A stretch of 64,000 bases of DNA, from NCBI GenBank assembly GCA_900471525.1, contig UCEZ01000022.1:65716-129715 (forward strand). The letters run 5' to 3'. The notes under the pieces are model-generated. The model saw only the letters and a program-made list of their open reading frames with translations. It was not told where the DNA came from and made no database searches. Positions 61,903 to 64,000 of this stretch are shown in pieces. The stretch comes from Hyphomicrobiales bacterium. Its GTDB lineage: Bacteria; Pseudomonadota; Alphaproteobacteria; Rhizobiales; Rhizobiaceae. The translations under genes and the position numbers were made by a program. Positions within the stretch are counted from its first letter, which is position 1. Each line of letters begins with the position of its first letter.

Positions 61903-63009
61903 TCAGCCTCTCATGAAGTCTGCAAGGCGCTCCAGCCCGGTTTCCAGGTGGAGCTTCTGCGCGCCGATGCCGATACGGACATAGCCGTCGAGCCCGTAGA
62001 CGTCGCCCGGCACCAACATGACGCTCTTTTCCTCTCTCACTCGATCGACCAGCACGGAAGAATTGATCTCCCGGTTATAGCGAACGAAAGCCATGCCGCC
62101 GGCACGCGGGGGCAGATAGGAAAAGAGGTTGCTGTGTGCATCGATCCAGGATGTCAGCAAAGCCCGGTTTTCCCGCAGCAGGCGGCGGCTGCGGGACAGG
62201 ATTTCAGCGCGCTTGGCCGGTTGCAGAACGATGTTGGCGATGTGCTCGCTCAGCGCCCCGGTGGTGATCGAGGTATAGTCCTTGCGCTGCCAGGTGCCGT
62301 AGATTTCTTCTGCCGGGCCGACCAGCCAGCCGAGCCGCAGTCCGGGAAGCGCCATCGCCTTGGAAAGGCCGGCCGTCACCACGGCCTTCTCGTAGAGATC
62401 GGCAAAGCTGATGGACTCTTCCGTATCCAGCTCGGACCCCTTGTAGATTTCATCGGCATGCAGATAGACGTCATGCGTGCGGGCGATATCGACAAGCGCG
62501 TCCATCGTTTCGCGCGGTAGCAGGCTGCCGGTCGGATTGTTCGGATTGCACAGGCTGATCAGCCTGGTCTTTGGCGTCACGGCAGCGCGAACCTCGTCCA
62601 GATCCGGCAGCCATCCAAGCTCCTCGCGAAGCACGATCTCCTTGACTGTGACGCCGAGCGCCTTTGCCCAGCCGCGAATCTGCAGGTAGTTCGGGACGAA
62701 GAGCACCAGTTCGTCGCCCGGCTCCAGCAGGGTCATGACCAGGATGAAGTTCGCTTCCGCCGAGCCGTTGGTGACCATGACGTTTTCCCGGTCGCGGTCC
62801 TTGTAGAGCCGGGCAATGGTATCGCGCAGTTCGACGCCGCCATTGGTCCAGCCATAGCCGAGCTCAACCTCATGCAGGCCGAGAAGCTGGTCGGGCGTCA
62901 GCAGTTCCTTCAGCGAGTAGGGATGAACGCCGCTATCGGAGAGATTGAACTCCACGAGGTTTTCATAAAGCGATTGGATCCGTTCGAGCGTGAATTCCTC
63001 GATCTGCAT
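61903..63009 (-). CDS. PLP-dependent class I/II aminotransferase
   Basis: 368 residues. PLP-site motifs: GSAEANF near 82-88, LCNPNNPTG with Asn155 region, HADEIYKG (Asp186, Tyr189) and the Schiff-base lysine in AGLSKAMALPGLRLGW (Lys217). Fold-type I aminotransferase of the aspartate/tyrosine group; some close relatives are labelled capreomycidine-synthase-like. The operon partners (cyclodeaminase family, DauR type) suggest a role with arginine- or ornithine-derived keto acids. First gene of this operon. Confidence 0.83.
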   Translation of the reverse strand: MQIEEFTLERIQSLYENLVEFNLSDSGVHPYSLKELLTPDQLLGLHEVELGYGWTNGGVELRDTIARLYKDRDRENVMVTNGSAEANFILVMTLLEPGDELVLFVPNYLQIRGWAKALGVTVKEIVLREELGWLPDLDEVRAAVTPKTRLISLCNPNNPTGSLLPRETMDALVDIARTHDVYLHADEIYKGSELDTEESISFADLYEKAVVTAGLSKAMALPGLRLGWLVGPAEEIYGTWQRKDYTSITTGALSEHIANIVLQPAKRAEILSRSRRLLRENRALLTSWIDAHSNLFSYLPPRAGGMAFVRYNREINSSVLVDRVREEKSVMLVPGDVYGLDGYVRIGIGAQKLHLETGLERLADFMRG

Positions 63010-63020
63010 TGATGGCGTCT

Positions 63021-63051
63021 CCGTGATAGCTGTGCAGCTTGTCTATCACGG
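63021..63051. promoter_or_regulatory. 9-bp perfect inverted repeat just upstream of the aminotransferase ATG
   Basis: CCGTGATAG (63021-63029) and CTATCACGG (63043-63051), 22 bp centre to centre (two helical turns), 11 bases before the ATG at 63009. It would hide or overlap the leader of the operon. A DauR-type operator is the simplest reading. Confidence 0.55.
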
Positions 63052-63056
63052 AAGAT

Positions 63057-63092
63057 GTGGACAATAAAGTATATAATGGAAATTTTGTCTAC
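63057..63092. promoter_or_regulatory. Second inverted repeat flanking an AT-rich promoter segment
   Basis: GTGGACAA (63057-63064) and TTGTCTAC (63085-63092), 7 of 8 positions inverted, flank the AT-rich stretch taaagtatataatgg. TTGTCTA also occurs in the neighbouring repeat (63040-63046). The right arm overlaps the methyltransferase stop codon, so the promoter of the aminotransferase operon must lie here. Confidence 0.4.
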
Positions 63093-63907
63093 GCTGAGCC
63101 CTGGATGGGCTTGACGGCTCGGATCGCGTAACGATGCTGCGACTTGCGGGCCATACCCTTCAGGACATTCCAGTTCTTCGCCTGGGTCCGGTGTATCTCG
63201 CCGAGATCGGTATCGATGGTCACGTTTTCGAACCCGGCCGCAGTCAACAGGCCGGCGACGGTCTCAGCGCGCGCTCCTTGCGAGAAATAGACCTGCGAGA
63301 GAATGCTGCGATGGGTCTCCATCGTGCCGGGCGGAGCGTGGAGCGGATCGCTCTTCAGAAGACCGAAGCGCTGGCCCCAGCCGGAAAGTTTTGACAGGAT
63401 GCGTTCGACCATCGTGGTGTTGACGAAATCGCCGTCGATCACCAGCAACGTGCCGCCGGGCTTCAGCACTCGCAGCCATTCGCCAAAGGCTTTGACCGGG
63501 TCCACCAACGTCCAGACGAGATGCCGGTTAATGATCGCATCGTAGTGATTATCAGGCTCCATGGTGTTTTCCGCATCGCCGATGCGGAAGGTGATGTTGC
63601 GGGTCCGGATCTTTGCCTTGTTGCGCGCGCGCTCCAGCATCGGCTCGGCCCAGTCGAGCCCGGTAACCTTGAAGCCGAGATCGTCCATCAGGTGCGAGAT
63701 CACACCCGTACCGCTCGCCAAGTCGAGCGCCAGGCGGCCATCACCCCTGCCAAGGTGCTTGACGATCAACCGGTGCCAGGCGGCGCGTTCCTCTTCGGAG
63801 AAAATCTCATGGCCGGGTGACTGATCGAAGGTCGCCGCGCGCTGCGACCAATAGGCCTTTATCTCGTCGCGCAGGTCATAATTCGTCAGACGGGGAATAT
63901 CGCTCAT
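63089..63907 (-). CDS. Class I SAM-dependent methyltransferase
   Basis: 272 residues from the ATG at 63907; an in-frame start at 63988 would add a hydrophobic, non-homologous leader. SAM-binding motif I LDLASGTGVISHL (about 61-73), motif II region VTGLDWAEPMLERA, and motif III LKPGGTLLVIDGD. The N-terminal YWSQRAATFDQSPGH (about 19-33) is common to a group of uncharacterised bacterial methyltransferases. Substrate unknown. It may be the first gene of the aminotransferase operon or a separate unit, 79 bases upstream of it. Confidence 0.8.
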   Translation of the reverse strand: MSDIPRLTNYDLRDEIKAYWSQRAATFDQSPGHEIFSEEERAAWHRLIVKHLGRGDGRLALDLASGTGVISHLMDDLGFKVTGLDWAEPMLERARNKAKIRTRNITFRIGDAENTMEPDNHYDAIINRHLVWTLVDPVKAFGEWLRVLKPGGTLLVIDGDFVNTTMVERILSKLSGWGQRFGLLKSDPLHAPPGTMETHRSILSQVYFSQGARAETVAGLLTAAGFENVTIDTDLGEIHRTQAKNWNVLKGMARKSQHRYAIRAVKPIQGSA

Positions 63908-63970
63908 AACATGCTGCCTTGGATCGAAATGCGCTGCGGCCAGTTCCTGGAATGCTTCTAAAAGATAAAA

Positions 63971-63983
63971 CTTGACTGTCAAG
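63971..63983. promoter_or_regulatory. 13-bp palindrome in the methyltransferase promoter
   Basis: CTTGAC-t-GTCAAG is a perfect inverted repeat. On the minus strand it contains TTGACA, followed after 16 bases by TAGAAG, a possible promoter, so the repeat could be an operator covering the -35. The region continues beyond the window. Confidence 0.4.
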
Positions 63984-64000
63984 ATCATGATATCTACGAA

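Noticed and set aside
1-64000. Insertion sequences, integrase or attachment sites, tRNA, rRNA, CRISPR
   Set aside because: No transposase motifs, no terminal repeats next to coding frames, no tRNA-like cloverleaf and no spaced direct repeats were found by reading; a dedicated search could still detect a degenerate one.

Overview
The window looks like about 64 kb of a Rhizobiaceae replicon (Rhizobium/Agrobacterium type, GC-rich). The evidence is an RTX-tagged GH16 glycanase resembling rhizobial ExsH, polyol genes resembling the SmoE/SmoS set, opine-type amino-acid ABC transporter genes, several Ugp-like transporters and a membrane-anchored AraC regulator. Almost everything is catabolic or uptake machinery in tightly packed operons with ATGA or TGATG overlaps. 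I see no insertion sequences, tRNA, rRNA or CRISPR. The high density of ABC transporters suggests a secondary replicon (chromid or megaplasmid), but that is inference.

Layout. 1-2146: the 3' end of an isoprenylcysteine-methyltransferase-like gene, then the RTX/GH16 glycanase. 2175-12151 (minus): a complete guanidine assimilation operon (ABC importer, two DUF1989 carboxyguanidine deiminase subunits, a guanidine/urea carboxylase, allophanate hydrolase and a new 36-residue ORF). A guanidine-I (ykkC) riboswitch precedes it, and a near-consensus sigma-54 promoter sits a few bases upstream of the riboswitch. 12386-14186: queC-queD-queE. 14204-21431 (minus): BMP-type nucleoside/base ABC importer with an amidase and a CodA-like deaminase. 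21886-27280: membrane AraC regulator, then an HlyD/LolD/FtsX exporter set. 27404-34478: polyol catabolism (tagatose-bisphosphate aldolase subunit, PfkB kinase, SmoE-like binding protein, SmoS-like dehydrogenase, zinc dehydrogenase, LacI regulator). The transporter permeases and ATPase of this set are missing. 34475-40571: thioesterase, GntR regulator, AbgB-like amidohydrolase and an octopine/nopaline-type ABC importer.

40731-55349 is a phosphodiester scavenging region. Two Ugp-like ABC systems stand back to back, one with a GpdQ/CpdA-type metallophosphodiesterase. The other carries a glycerophosphodiester phosphodiesterase, a LacI regulator and an inositol-monophosphatase-family enzyme, plus a second GDPD on the opposite strand. 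The divergent intergenic region holds tandem Pho-box-like repeats. One of the permeases carries a roughly 120-residue insertion. Glycerophosphoinositol (or a similar phosphodiester) is a plausible substrate.

55408-64000: small genes (hypothetical protein, acylphosphatase, XRE-like regulator); a three-gene molybdenum hydroxylase (2Fe-2S subunit, Mo subunit, diheme cytochrome c); and an operon of aminotransferase, DauR/YheO-type regulator and ornithine-cyclodeaminase-family enzyme, with strong inverted repeats in its upstream region. The window ends in a SAM methyltransferase.

The most informative signals are the guanidine operon's combined sigma-54 and riboswitch control, its terminal micro-ORF, the phosphodiester locus with its odd permease, and the polyol locus that has lost its transporter core.
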